Source of the DNA: Nitrospirales bacterium
Lineage (GTDB): Bacteria > Nitrospirota > Nitrospiria > Nitrospirales > UBA8639
Reading direction: 5' to 3'
Assembly (NCBI GenBank): GCA_029261305.1
Contig: JAJDBO010000289.1
Span: 1 to 15,465 of the forward strand
DNA: 15,465 nucleotides
Made by a program: the position numbers and the translations under genes. The stretch's first letter is position 1. Every line of letters begins with the position of its first letter. The notes beneath the pieces were generated by a model. It saw only the letters and a list, made by a program, of their open reading frames with translations. It ran no database searches and was not told the origin of the DNA. Positions 1 to 8,280 of this stretch are shown in pieces.

Positions 1-624
1 TATTTTGCATCGGGTTGGGACGAGAATCTTATCAGGCAGTTGGAAAGCAAACCGAGCGACAAACCGCTGCTAACCACCAGTTCGCCGCCATTCACCTTCG
101 ACCAGAACGGTGAAGTCGTGATCTCCTGGGCAGGAACTCCCTACGATGGCGTCCCGCTAATGAAATGTGAGCTCATCCCGCCGGTTGGCTGGATTGACAT
201 CCAGATGTCGCCTACCCGTAAATCACAGCCGCATCAAACGACTGCTCTGATCTGTTGTAATTTTGTGTTCACCCATGGGCACTGGATACGAGAGGTACCG
301 GAAGATCCCGGCATGGTCAATGCCGGACATGAGGCAGCACTGTCGGTGCGCACGTTCACTTCGGGCTACGATATCTATCTGCCGGACGAACTTCAGATTT
401 GGCATTTGGATTATTGCAATTATCCGGATGGCAAACGCGTGAAGGTCTGGGAAACCAAATCAGCGCAGTGGCAGAATGAACGCACTGACAACATGATTCG
501 CCGCATACACGCGTTGATTTATGGCAAGGAAGATTCAAAAATATTAGGCCGCTATACCCTCGGAACGGAACGTTCCGTCGCGGACTGGGCACTTCTCGCC
601 GGCCTTGATCTGAGTACCATATAA
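1..624 (+). CDS. GT60-like GlcNAc transferase, 3' part (5' end outside window)
   Basis: The reading frame is open from base 1 to the TAA at 622-624, so the 207 visible residues are the C-terminal part of a longer protein. They align with residues 148-343 of the GT60 domain encoded at 6337-8250: WDE-L at the start, then SDKPLLT, NFVFT-G-W, the VP-DP turn, the VR-FT-GYD---P stretch and a conserved W-H pair. GT60 enzymes (Pfam PF11397) transfer alpha-GlcNAc to polypeptides, to hydroxyproline of Dictyostelium Skp1 and to Thr of trypanosome mucins. The DSH motif that would bind the sugar nucleotide lies upstream of the window. The equivalent of the GEE motif in the other copy reads GHE here, so donor or acceptor use may differ. 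Unlike that copy it has no sulfotransferase tail and ends with the GT domain. The family call is fairly secure; the substrate is inference. Confidence 0.8.
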   Translation, partial: YFASGWDENLIRQLESKPSDKPLLTTSSPPFTFDQNGEVVISWAGTPYDGVPLMKCELIPPVGWIDIQMSPTRKSQPHQTTALICCNFVFTHGHWIREVPEDPGMVNAGHEAALSVRTFTSGYDIYLPDELQIWHLDYCNYPDGKRVKVWETKSAQWQNERTDNMIRRIHALIYGKEDSKILGRYTLGTERSVADWALLAGLDLSTI

Positions 625-627
625 CTG

Positions 628-682
628 AGCAGCTTTTTTCAACATTCCCTGAATGGACTTATGACCATTGAGCTGCTTTTCA
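628..682 (+). terminator. Possible terminator: 7-bp inverted repeat with T-run
   Basis: A perfect inverted repeat, AGCAGCT (628-634) and AGCTGCT (671-677), starts four bases after the stop codon at 622-624. It is followed by TTTC, and the first arm itself runs into six T. The loop is long (36 nt) but holds a smaller ATGG/CCAT pairing. The position is right for a terminator; the long loop makes the call weak. Confidence 0.3.
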
Positions 683-747
683 TTTGGTGTTTCCCGCTCT
701 AGTCGCAACGAAGAAATTTGATCGGCCCCTCATCCGAGTGAGGAGTT

Positions 748-778
748 CCCAAATTTTGGGTTTCTGGTTACAGAAAAC
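748..778. promoter_or_regulatory. Two adjacent inverted repeats upstream of the nucleotidyltransferase gene
   Basis: CCCAAA-T-TTTGGG (748-760) is a perfect 6-bp inverted repeat with a one-base centre. It runs directly into a short hairpin, GTTTCTG / CAGAAAAC (760-778, one bulged base, loop GTTA). Both lie just upstream of a candidate promoter. This could be an operator or a structured element; no regulator gene is visible nearby. The rest of 625-880 holds nothing else recognisable. Confidence 0.3.
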
Positions 779-779
779 A

Positions 780-809
780 TTGGTAAAATTTTTGGTTTTT
801 CCGTAATCT
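780..809 (+). promoter_or_regulatory. Candidate sigma-70-type promoter for the nucleotidyltransferase gene
   Basis: TTGGTA (780-785) and TAATCT (804-809) are separated by 18 bases in an AT-rich stretch, about 70 bases before the ATG at 881. The match to consensus is moderate and the region is A/T-rich enough to produce such matches by chance. Confidence 0.35.
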
Positions 810-880
810 TTTACTAGGCACGGTTCATGAAGTTCTGTTGCTTTGAAAACGCGTTGAAGCGTAAATCATAGGAAGTGGCC

Positions 881-2143
881 ATGAAGGCTATGCCTACTCA
901 GCAGCTACCCGGTTACGTTACAGGCGAGATACACGCCTGCGAATGGAGCCCGGAGATGAATCTGCTTCTAGCCTGCGCTCGGACGCAGTTGCGTTCTATC
1001 GATATGGAACGTATCGAGAGGTGCGGTCAAGCACCGCTCAATTGGCAGGTGTTTCAACAGTTGGTCTTTCGACATCGCATCGCCCCTCTGGTCTGGCAAA
1101 GTCTAGGCCAAATCGATTCCCTCACGATTCCTCATGACACGCAAGAAGCTCTCCGTGAGGAGGTTGATGGAAATACCCTGCATGCCCTGATGCAAACTGA
1201 AGAACTCATCAGGCTTCTTCGGGGTTTTGAACATGCCGGCATTCATGTCATGCCCATCAAAGGCCCCACTCTGGCGATGCAAGCCTACGCGAATTTAGGA
1301 TTGCGCCATACCGGCGATATTGATCTGTTGATTGATCCGACCTCTGTCTGGGAAGCCGATCGTATCTTAACCGAGGCAGGTTACGTGCAAACGGTTCCTG
1401 GATTTCCCCTGCGTGGCGGACAGATCAAGGCATTCATGACCATGCGGAAGGATTTTACCTACACACACTTGGAGCGGGGTTTTCACATAGAACTGCATTG
1501 GCGATGGAGTCAAAATGCGCACCTATTTCCCGTCGACTTTGAGGAAATCTGGGCAAGGCGCGAAGAAGTCCAGCTGGGAGGAAATTGTGTGGCGGCTATG
1601 CCGCCTGAAGATCTTTTCCTGTATCTCTGTGCGCATGGAGCACACACCGGGTGGTTCCGCCTGAAATGGTTGTGTGACCTGCATGAACTCATGGCTCAAC
1701 TAGACATGCCTCAATTGGTGAGTCGAGCGCATGACCTCGGGATGTCACGCATCTTGTCTCAAGGACTTGTGCTAGCACATCGCTGGCTCGACATGCCGTT
1801 ATCCGATCCTAAAATGTCTGGGATAATTGAAGACCCAACGGTGCAATACCTGGTTCGATTTGCGGAGCACGCTCTCACCGCAGACGAACGATGTTGGAGT
1901 CCCGACGACACACCACTCTCAGCCGTGCCCGCGCAAATACGATACAGGCTCAAACTTCGCAGCGACTTGCGATACAAGTGGCACAATATATTTGTTTATT
2001 CACTCTGGACGGATGACTATCGCTGGGTGGATCTCCCGGAAAGATGGTCTTGGCTCTACGTCTTCATGCGTCCCTTTCTGGGCATTATCCGCCGACTGAG
2101 GCCTCAACAAAAACTCACCCTGCAGAATCACCAGGTCCCCTGA
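881..2143 (+). CDS. NTP_transf_5-like nucleotidyltransferase family protein
   Basis: A 420-residue cytoplasmic protein with the hallmarks of the uncharacterised nucleotidyltransferase family PF14907. The KGP motif is at residues 127-129. It is followed by a Y---G-RH-GDIDLL-D block with metal-ligand aspartates at about 146 and 148, and by a F-IELHW block near 201-207 that supplies the third acidic residue. Family members sit beside PqqD-like proteins and HPr-kinase-like proteins in many RiPP-type clusters, and in lasso-peptide clusters a member is linked to phosphate or nucleotide modification of the peptide; both partner types are encoded further along this window. I start at ATG 881 because AGGA at 870-873 is 7 bases upstream; the GTG at 875, two codons earlier, overlaps that SD. 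It ends 25 bases before the convergent 2169-4028 gene. The substrate is unknown: it could be the secreted acceptor protein, a sugar or a carrier. Confidence 0.8.
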   Translation: MKAMPTQQLPGYVTGEIHACEWSPEMNLLLACARTQLRSIDMERIERCGQAPLNWQVFQQLVFRHRIAPLVWQSLGQIDSLTIPHDTQEALREEVDGNTLHALMQTEELIRLLRGFEHAGIHVMPIKGPTLAMQAYANLGLRHTGDIDLLIDPTSVWEADRILTEAGYVQTVPGFPLRGGQIKAFMTMRKDFTYTHLERGFHIELHWRWSQNAHLFPVDFEEIWARREEVQLGGNCVAAMPPEDLFLYLCAHGAHTGWFRLKWLCDLHELMAQLDMPQLVSRAHDLGMSRILSQGLVLAHRWLDMPLSDPKMSGIIEDPTVQYLVRFAEHALTADERCWSPDDTPLSAVPAQIRYRLKLRSDLRYKWHNIFVYSLWTDDYRWVDLPERWSWLYVFMRPFLGIIRRLRPQQKLTLQNHQVP

Positions 2144-2168
2144 TTATTTGAGAATGAAACCCGTAGGT

Positions 2169-4028
2169 TCAAGTGGCGTCGAGAACCTCATTTGTGGATG
2201 CCATAGCAGCCGTACATTTGCGCTCCATCAGGAGCTCGCTGTCTCCCAGCTCTCTGAGCGCGGGCAAGGGAAGGGTGGTGGCTATGGGCTTTGAATGTTG
2301 GTGGCACCAGGGAAGGTGAGGCGTCAGTACCATATGAGACGGTTGTAGCATGGCATAGGCAATGTCTCCGGGATAGGGATAGTCAGGGTTCATGAGCGCC
2401 TTAAACGATGCATCCATCATACTCTGATGGTATCGGTCCGACAGATACACAATGGCGTGTCTCCCTAACATATTGAGTACTCGCAAATAGTCGTCATTGT
2501 AGGTCACATACTGGGTATTGCCCCATACTCCCCAGCTAAATTCACCAGGGGTTTCAAGGCCAAATAGGGAAATACCGAGGTAGAGCGCATCCGTATGCTC
2601 TGGCACTTCGAAGTCAAATCGAAAGACATCGGTAAATTGACAATCATCCTCTAAAATAACAAACGGAGCTTGAAGCTGTGATAGGCGCAACACCTTGAGG
2701 TGAGAAAGTAGGGTTCCATAATGAGTTGGGGTGCATGTGATACCTGTGACGAATTCGTACTTCAACTGTTTTTCCTGCAGATGATTTTCCATACGCGCTC
2801 GCTTTTCGACATCCTCCCGACAGTTGATCACGTAGAACGTGATGTCCCGTAAATCGATGTGTTTCGTGTTGGGCCCATTCGACTGCGTGCCGCCTGAGCA
2901 GGTCAGAAGGCCACGTTGATGAAATTGGCGCAACGTCATAAGCAGGTCGGCATGGAGATCGACTTCATTCCCGTCAAAATGCTGTTGTAAGGTCTGTAGG
3001 ATCTGGGGCACCGTTCTTTGTCCGTCACAGAGTTCCCAAATGGCTCGGGCAGAAGGATTGAGCGAAAAAGTCGCATTACTTGTCGGAGAAAAGAGCAGCA
3101 TACCATCGTTTTCACGGCGCTCAATAAGACCCTGGCATTGCTCCGGTCGCACAGGCTTACAAATGGTGGTGTCATGAGGGACGCTGGAATGGCAGGGGCC
3201 ATGCGCCAACATTTCCCGCCAGAGCCGTGTCCGACTCTCCGGATAGAGTTTCAAATCTACCTCGGCATGACAGGAGTTGTAGGTTTGTTGGACGATGGGG
3301 TCAATATCAATCACCAAGCCTTGCAGGAAGCGCATATTCAACCATCCTTCCGTAATATCGCCGTGCCGATTGGGAAAGGTGTCGTGCACCCGGTTGAGGG
3401 CGAGATTAATCAGATAGGGATGTTGGTCGCACATCATGTAGGGCTTATCAATGGGGTTTCCCGCCATTGCAGATTCAAGGGAATTCGGATTGTCCCATTC
3501 CAAATTGGCAATAGAGGTTTCAAGCTCCGATAACCGAAAGATATGTCCATCTTGCGACATCGGATAATTCCAGTATCCGTCACTTGCGATTCGCCATTCC
3601 CATTGATGGCCGTTTTGAAAGGTCGGAGGGGTGGTGGGGATGTCTCTCACATAGCAATAGGTGATATTTTCACCCATTCTCAGAGACAGTCCGAGGATGT
3701 CTGGCGTTTCGTCAAATGTACGAAGTAATGTTTCGCCACGGAATTCCCGGGTAAATATTACATCATCGACTAAAAACATCAGATGTTCATATGATCTATT
3801 GATCGTGTGCTGTATCAAATGCAACAAGTCGGACTTGAAGTGTGCTTCCCTTACCCATGTAATGCTATCGTCATATGAGCGAAGACGTTCATATCCACAC
3901 TCATAAGTACGATTCTCAGAGGTATAGAACACATATATTTCATGTGGATGTTTGAAAAATCGTTTCATACTCCGGAGAAGAGCTTCAAGTTGGCAGGCAC
4001 GATTTTTACTAAAAATAATAATATTCAT
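2169..4028 (-). CDS. Three-domain protein: GT-A-like / PqqD-like / GT25-like glycosyltransferase
   Basis: A 619-residue protein starting at the ATG at 4028, with AGGA 6 bases upstream. Residues 1 to about 260 look like a GT-A glycosyltransferase: it opens with a NIIIFSKNRACQLEALL strand-helix and carries a DDV at 88-90, in the place of a DXD metal site. Residues about 292-377 are a PqqD-like domain with LNPSARAIWELCDGQRT, closely matching the one in the 12098-13381 product. Residues about 395-575 resemble GT25 (LPS-type) transferases: a YVINC--D-EKR start, H-K-LRLSQ, and VILEDD at 457-462. PqqD domains bind leader peptides in RiPP pathways, so an adaptor between two catalytic domains suggests a peptide substrate handled by both. 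There is no signal peptide or membrane segment. The domain order is seen in the sequence; the N-terminal family assignment and the peptide substrate are inference. Confidence 0.75.
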   Translation of the reverse strand: MNIIIFSKNRACQLEALLRSMKRFFKHPHEIYVFYTSENRTYECGYERLRSYDDSITWVREAHFKSDLLHLIQHTINRSYEHLMFLVDDVIFTREFRGETLLRTFDETPDILGLSLRMGENITYCYVRDIPTTPPTFQNGHQWEWRIASDGYWNYPMSQDGHIFRLSELETSIANLEWDNPNSLESAMAGNPIDKPYMMCDQHPYLINLALNRVHDTFPNRHGDITEGWLNMRFLQGLVIDIDPIVQQTYNSCHAEVDLKLYPESRTRLWREMLAHGPCHSSVPHDTTICKPVRPEQCQGLIERRENDGMLLFSPTSNATFSLNPSARAIWELCDGQRTVPQILQTLQQHFDGNEVDLHADLLMTLRQFHQRGLLTCSGGTQSNGPNTKHIDLRDITFYVINCREDVEKRARMENHLQEKQLKYEFVTGITCTPTHYGTLLSHLKVLRLSQLQAPFVILEDDCQFTDVFRFDFEVPEHTDALYLGISLFGLETPGEFSWGVWGNTQYVTYNDDYLRVLNMLGRHAIVYLSDRYHQSMMDASFKALMNPDYPYPGDIAYAMLQPSHMVLTPHLPWCHQHSKPIATTLPLPALRELGDSELLMERKCTAAMASTNEVLDAT

Positions 4029-4079
4029 GGATCATTCCTACGTGATCAGGGATGGCACATCATGAGGTGGATTCGCGAA

Positions 4080-4108
4080 TTGTACACATTTTCTAAGTCA
4101 AATATAAT
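4080..4108 (+). promoter_or_regulatory. Sigma-70-type promoter for the GT92-methyltransferase gene
   Basis: TTGTAC (4080-4085) and a perfect TATAAT (4103-4108) are separated by exactly 17 bases, about 98 bases before the GTG start at 4206. It lies in the 177-bp divergent intergenic region. I did not find a convincing promoter for the leftward gene. Confidence 0.6.
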
Positions 4109-4205
4109 ACTCAATATCGATTTGATAGGCACAGAGAGAAGATAAGGTCCGAATGATTTTTTTGCGTGAGACACATACTGTCTTTCTAGAAATGAGAACA
4201 CAATA

Positions 4206-6320
4206 GTGGACGCGATCAAGCCATCATCTGATCCTCAACAGATCAACGTTCAAATCTATCTTGCAGGTGGCTCGCGTCATACTGTGGAATTGCCGTCTGA
4301 TTCATTGATTCTGCATGACCTTTTCGCCGCTCTCAAGACGTATTCCCAACCTTTAAACTTCAACGTTCCAACATTTTTTCAAATTCCAGTTCGCGAAGGG
4401 CGGGCCGCATTATCGTTTTCTCGGGAACATCTTGTGAATGTGGTGACCGAACCCTGTGCCCTGGTTCAACCATCACAATCACATGTAGAAAATAGACAGA
4501 ACGAGAGACCCCTATCTGAGTTGGGAAATTTCGCACACGATGCAAACCCGAATGACACGGCAGTCAATAACATGGAGATTGTCAAGATTGACAATGAGGC
4601 TTTTTACCTTTTTCTGGATATCTTCGTGCATGGGTCTGGGAGAAAAATCACCGCGGTTGCGGCCTATTACCACGAGGATATCGATTGGCAATGTCATGGT
4701 GTGGACTATGAACAGGTGGTCTTGTCATTTGGATCCCATGAAACTCTCGGAACCTACATTCCTCATCGGTTGGATTCATGGGAGCCGAGCATCATCCTTG
4801 ATTTTGAGCATCCCGCCCTTGAAGCCTACATACGTGAGAATGCGTGGATCACCTTCACCATCAAGGCAGGCCCTCACGAAAAAACGTTCCGTGTATCGAC
4901 TAAACGGCCTCTTGCCTACGACACGGCCATGAGTGTGATCATTCGAGATGAGAATCGGTGGATCACGCATTATCTGGATTATTACCTGCGCTGCATGCAG
5001 GTCCAACATGTGTTCGTCTACGATAACTACACCCGCGACAAGTCCACCTTACGCCAGCTATTGGCACCGTACCTTGAACAAGGACAGGTGACCTATATTC
5101 CCTGGCATTATCGTTGGAAAAATCGACAGGTTCCCAAGCAAATCGGACAACCGCCGCAACAGGTGCATAGCCTGAATAAGTATGCCAATAGTCGATGGAT
5201 TGGAGTGTTTGACGTTGACGAGTTTCTCCGCATTCCAGGCCAGACGATACCCGAGTTTCTGCATCAATTCGACGCTGATGCGATTGGAGGTGTGTCCTTT
5301 GGCCTGCGATGGTTCATGTATAAAGGTGAGGCGGATTATGATGATATTGAAAACCCATTGTTGAGTTTTCTTCATGCTAAACGCGATTCCTTGGGGCGAA
5401 AGCGCCAGAAATTATTCGTCTCGCCGAGAAATGTCCGGTTTATGCGGTTTCATTGGATTCAGGAAGATGCAACTGAAACTCAAATCGACGATACCGATAT
5501 TTTCTTCCACCACTATTACCTGAGAAAATTTCGGTTCGACGAGGGGAAAACAGAATCCGACACGGTATATGACGATTATATGGTGAGGTTTTCTCATCTG
5601 CTGGCGCCGGTGTCTCTAACTGATAGAGGTGTGTCGAATCTAACTCCAAGTGCCAAACTCCAAACCGCAGATGAATGGATCGCACATGTGGAGGCGTCTT
5701 TCGAGAAGGCAGAGCAGAGTACATCACGCCTTTCTGAAGAAATCCTCTCCATGGAGGGAATGTGTGGCACGTTCACTCGACATTTCTACAACAATGTATG
5801 CAACTTCGAGGGTTGTCGATTTATAGAGATTGGAAGTTGGACCGGGGCGAGTCTCTGCTCGGCGATGTTTCGCAATCATCTATCAGCAGTGTCTATCGAT
5901 AACTGGTCCCAATTCGGCGGGCCCAAGCAAATATTTTTGGAGAACGTTTCCAAATACAAAGGCCATTGCGAACTCTCCATAATAGAGCAAGATTGTTTTG
6001 CCGTGGATATGAACGAGTTAGGAAGCTGTAATGTCTTTTTATATGATGGACATCACAGTAAGGAAAGCCAATATAAGGCTCTCATGCAGTATTATGGTCA
6101 CTTTGAGAACTATGCCATCGTGATTATCGATGATTGGAATTGGAAAGACGTGAGGGAGGGAACGAAAGAAGCGATGAAGGATCTGGAAATTTCTGTTCTA
6201 TTTGAAAAGGAAATTTTTTTGAACGAAGACGATGTAAAGGATATGCCCAGGCATAAAGGCCGACATACATGGTGGAATGGGATCTATGTGATGGTTATTT
6301 GCAAGAGCCAACTATCATGA
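4206..6320 (+). CDS. GT92-like glycosyltransferase fused to class I methyltransferase
   Basis: A 704-residue protein in three parts. Residues 12-90 form a small domain I cannot name. Residues about 240-445 match GT92/Glyco_tranf_2_4 type transferases: SVIIRDENRWITHYLDYYL, VFVYDN at about 269-274, then W-GVFDVDEFL with the DVD metal site at 336-338, and a late FFHHYYLRKF block. Residues about 535-700 are a class I SAM-dependent methyltransferase (Methyltransf_24 type): FIEIGSWTGAS as the SAM loop (539-549), VSIDNW at 562-567, FLYDGHHSKE at 611-620 and IIDDWNW at 640-646. Such a fusion could add a sugar and then methylate it, or methylate a partner's product. The GTG start is the only early start codon after the in-frame TGA at 4167; its SD is weak. 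It converges on the 6337-8250 gene with a 16-bp gap. GT and methyltransferase calls are solid; acceptors are unknown. Confidence 0.8.
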   Translation: MDAIKPSSDPQQINVQIYLAGGSRHTVELPSDSLILHDLFAALKTYSQPLNFNVPTFFQIPVREGRAALSFSREHLVNVVTEPCALVQPSQSHVENRQNERPLSELGNFAHDANPNDTAVNNMEIVKIDNEAFYLFLDIFVHGSGRKITAVAAYYHEDIDWQCHGVDYEQVVLSFGSHETLGTYIPHRLDSWEPSIILDFEHPALEAYIRENAWITFTIKAGPHEKTFRVSTKRPLAYDTAMSVIIRDENRWITHYLDYYLRCMQVQHVFVYDNYTRDKSTLRQLLAPYLEQGQVTYIPWHYRWKNRQVPKQIGQPPQQVHSLNKYANSRWIGVFDVDEFLRIPGQTIPEFLHQFDADAIGGVSFGLRWFMYKGEADYDDIENPLLSFLHAKRDSLGRKRQKLFVSPRNVRFMRFHWIQEDATETQIDDTDIFFHHYYLRKFRFDEGKTESDTVYDDYMVRFSHLLAPVSLTDRGVSNLTPSAKLQTADEWIAHVEASFEKAEQSTSRLSEEILSMEGMCGTFTRHFYNNVCNFEGCRFIEIGSWTGASLCSAMFRNHLSAVSIDNWSQFGGPKQIFLENVSKYKGHCELSIIEQDCFAVDMNELGSCNVFLYDGHHSKESQYKALMQYYGHFENYAIVIIDDWNWKDVREGTKEAMKDLEISVLFEKEIFLNEDDVKDMPRHKGRHTWWNGIYVMVICKSQLS

Positions 6321-6336
6321 TATCGAGAACAACATA

Positions 6337-8250
6337 TCAGATGTGTTGACCATTGTATTTGTAAGTGATGGCATTGTTCGCAATACTCCTCCCGATATCA
6401 GGGTTTGTATTCATGGCATGAACAACTTGGGCAACCAAGTCGACATCTCTCGGGTATAAGTTCTGGATGATAGACCTCATCAAATCATCAACATGCACAA
6501 TATGGAATCTGCTGTATTCGTAAAGGGACTTTCTCCCTTCTCGGCTTCTTCTTTTCGGAAGCGGGGTGTAGTCAGAAATCCCCAGCCGATCGTATACATA
6601 GGTCATACTCCGGTCGAATGTTTCAACAGTCCCAAGGAAGTCTAATCGTTTATCACGGATATGGTCTTCCTGATCGAAAAGGTGGGGATCCCACTTCTGA
6701 CGTTTGACCTCGGACAAAAACGTCACGAATCGCTCCTGGTTGTCAGGCATGGCAAAGAACGATGGGTCATGCGCGGATAATGCTTGCCCATCTTTTCGCA
6801 TGGAAATTTCCTGATACGCGGACAGAAGCCGTGTCACAGGGTCTCGGAGCAGCGCAAAGGTAAAATAGGTATTCAGTTTGTCTACTTCAATTTTATCAAA
6901 TGCGCATTCATAGGATTGATAGGAAGGCTGACGAAATTCTGCTTTCAGCGTAGACGTCGCGTTCTTGGCAATCAGAATGCAGATAAATTTATACCGATCC
7001 GAAACCACACATAGAGGCATCACGGCCAGATTCATAGACTCAGTTTGTGCTGTGACCTTCCTCTGCCGATTCCCTGAGCCATTTGATACGTCAGCGGCTA
7101 CTGCCTGCAAACGCTCGTATTCGTCGAAGGTCAAGCAGTGCTCCCAATCTCGGTCGGATTTGATGGTGACCGGGTCTGGAGGATTCCCTGTATACACGTC
7201 TGGATGGGCGGTTTTGTTTTTGAAATCCATACCGGCATAGATTTCGTAGTCCCGTATGGAGCGTTCTTGGCCAGGCCCATAGGGGCCTAATTGGCTATGC
7301 ATATCCTCCTCATCGCTATAGACCAACCAATGTAAACGTTCGTAGGCGGTGCGATTCTTCGCCTGTACCACATCTTGTCCATGTTCCCAGTGGCGTCTTG
7401 GCGCTATCGGATGCATACGATGCCAGGCCACAATCTCTTGTGGCAAAAAGAAATCATAGCCGTGTGTGAAAGAGCGCACGGTTAAATTAAACTCTTCCCC
7501 CCAATAATAATGGTCGGGGTCTTGTGGAACTTCCATGTTCCATTTTCCCAAGGTGAACACAAAATTGCCGGAGATAAACCGGTTGCGACCCGGGCTTTGG
7601 GTATTGGGCGTACCCCAATCAAACCATGGGGCCCAACCCTCATGGGCTCGCCAACCGTTCACGCGGGTTGTCCGAATTCCTAGGTCGGTTTGTCGATGCA
7701 GATGCCCATGATCGTCGTACCAAAACAGGGGGGCATTCATTGTGAGCAACGGTTTATCACTCGGTAAGGATTGAATCATGTGGATTAACGTTTCGTCCCA
7801 AGCCGACTCGAATTTCATATGCGAGTCGACCTGCAAGGTATAGGCTTCCCCTTCCCAGAAGCGTTGCGCCATGGACCGCGCCCAGGTACCGCCCTGACTC
7901 TCTTCAATCCGATAGTTTAAGAAGCGAAACCGTGGATCTCGCTGAAATGTGGTAACATCTACAGGGTTTTGTTCGTCGTATTGCCAACAGATGCCAAAGC
8001 GTAACCGGTCAGGATATTGGGCATTGGCAAGACAATCCTCCAATGTTCGTGGCAGATCCGGATCACAGTACGAGGCGATCGACACAAAGATGTGCGGTCG
8101 GGTGTTTGAGGTGGAAGCGGTATGAGAAAATGTTTGGGAGGTTGTTGGCGGGGCAACCCCATTCTTCAAGGCTTCGAGTTGTGAAACCCGCTGACGCAAA
8201 TTATTCAACTCGGCAATAAACTGTGTCTGGAAATTCTCCTGGTCTGGCAT
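6337..8250 (-). CDS. GT60-like GlcNAc transferase fused to sulfotransferase
   Basis: A 637-residue fusion starting at the ATG at 8250. Residues 8-28 are a short coiled coil containing LRQRVSQLEAL. Residues about 52-345 are a GT60 domain (PF11397): IFVSIASYCDP, QGGTWARS, QVDSHMKF at 140-147 with the DSH metal motif, and GEEFNLTVRSFTHGYD. Residues about 410-600 are a PAPS-dependent sulfotransferase (Sulfotransfer_2 type): the 5'-phosphosulfate loop IAKNATSTLK (427-436) and the 3'-phosphate motif LLRDPVTRLLSAYQE (467-481). Such a protein could add GlcNAc to a polypeptide and sulfate the sugar. The stop of the upstream oxygenase gene is 30 bases before this start, so the two form one transcription unit. 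There is no signal peptide, so it probably acts in the cytoplasm. The start has a weak SD but leaves the coiled coil intact. Domain calls are strong; the acceptor is inferred from GT60 precedent. Confidence 0.85.
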   Translation of the reverse strand: MPDQENFQTQFIAELNNLRQRVSQLEALKNGVAPPTTSQTFSHTASTSNTRPHIFVSIASYCDPDLPRTLEDCLANAQYPDRLRFGICWQYDEQNPVDVTTFQRDPRFRFLNYRIEESQGGTWARSMAQRFWEGEAYTLQVDSHMKFESAWDETLIHMIQSLPSDKPLLTMNAPLFWYDDHGHLHRQTDLGIRTTRVNGWRAHEGWAPWFDWGTPNTQSPGRNRFISGNFVFTLGKWNMEVPQDPDHYYWGEEFNLTVRSFTHGYDFFLPQEIVAWHRMHPIAPRRHWEHGQDVVQAKNRTAYERLHWLVYSDEEDMHSQLGPYGPGQERSIRDYEIYAGMDFKNKTAHPDVYTGNPPDPVTIKSDRDWEHCLTFDEYERLQAVAADVSNGSGNRQRKVTAQTESMNLAVMPLCVVSDRYKFICILIAKNATSTLKAEFRQPSYQSYECAFDKIEVDKLNTYFTFALLRDPVTRLLSAYQEISMRKDGQALSAHDPSFFAMPDNQERFVTFLSEVKRQKWDPHLFDQEDHIRDKRLDFLGTVETFDRSMTYVYDRLGISDYTPLPKRRSREGRKSLYEYSRFHIVHVDDLMRSIIQNLYPRDVDLVAQVVHAMNTNPDIGRSIANNAITYKYNGQHI

Positions 8251-8280
8251 GCAAACACTTTCAGCAGGGGTAGGGTTGCA

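Noticed and set aside
875..880. GTG start for the nucleotidyltransferase
   Set aside because: It overlaps the SD that is well spaced for ATG 881.
3018..3533. 171-codon plus-strand open frame
   Set aside because: It lies wholly antisense to the PqqD-containing protein, whose domains run unbroken through this stretch.
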